Shown here: positions 63,882 through 64,000 of the stretch, one piece after another
Position numbering within the stretch: the first letter of the stretch is position 1
How the letters are laid out: every line of letters starts with the position of its first letter
Assembly (NCBI GenBank): GCA_034620365.1
Contig: JAQGEQ010000177.1
Location: 868,001-932,000, forward strand
DNA length: 64,000 bases
DNA from: Pegea sp. RAD2-039
Taxonomy: Eukaryota; Chordata; Thaliacea; Salpida; Salpidae
Direction: 5' to 3'
Made by a program: the position numbers and the translations under genes
The notes under the pieces: model-generated
What the model was told of the DNA's origin: nothing
Seen by the model: the letters and a program-made list of their open reading frames with translations, nothing else
Database searches by the model: none

Positions 63882-64000
63882 TAAGTTAGCTTTAACCACA
63901 GCAACCTTGAAAAAATTGGTAATAAGTTAAAAATAAATTTAAAAAATAACTTTAGAAGATTTCAAAAACAAAAATTTACTTTCTACATTTTTATGAGTTT

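Overview
The window is nuclear DNA from an animal. The evidence is a complete class I myosin of the Myo1D type, an LRR1-like CRL2 adaptor, a fibrous-sheath-interacting-protein-1-like gene, a rolling-stone-like membrane protein, two typical animal tRNA genes, LINE tails and a jerky/Tigger-type transposase remnant. The DNA is very AT-rich (roughly three quarters A+T by eye). Protein genes are cut by many small GT-AG introns, mostly about 45-70 bp, with a few of 0.5-2.5 kb. I cannot name the phylum from sequence alone.

Layout. 4.4-12.6 kb (+): a 10-exon gene for a 630-residue acidic, helical protein I do not recognise; intron 4 holds tRNA-Ala(TGC) and tRNA-Ser(GCT) on the opposite strand. 13.4-16.3 kb (-): an FSIP1-like gene, convergent with the first. 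19.0-26.5 kb (-): a 26-exon gene for a 1,296-residue NRPS-like enzyme with the order adenylation, carrier protein, thioester reductase, short-chain dehydrogenase. 30.2-37.0 kb (-): a 23-exon Myo1D-type myosin of 1,005 residues. 42.3-43.4 kb (-): an intronless LRR1-like gene. 43.7-52.4 kb: a repeat-rich stretch with a dead jerky-type transposase, two weak coding-like islands, and two diverged copies of a long repeat that each end in a LINE tail. 54.4-58.6 kb (+): two nearly identical 942-bp cassettes, each coding a 128-residue protein of unknown function. 61.8-63.9 kb (-): a three-exon rolling-stone-like membrane protein. The rest is AT-rich DNA in which I see no supportable gene.

The exon models of the four multi-exon genes on the minus strand and the first plus-strand gene were built by hand. 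In each, the splice phases add up to one open reading frame from ATG to stop, which is strong internal evidence. The most interesting item is the single-chain A-T-R-SDR enzyme, whose layout predicts two-step reduction of a carboxylic acid to an alcohol. It resembles the fungal ATRR glycine betaine reductases in architecture. The second is the recently copied 128-aa cassette, which also left a 63-bp shard inside a nearby LINE tail.
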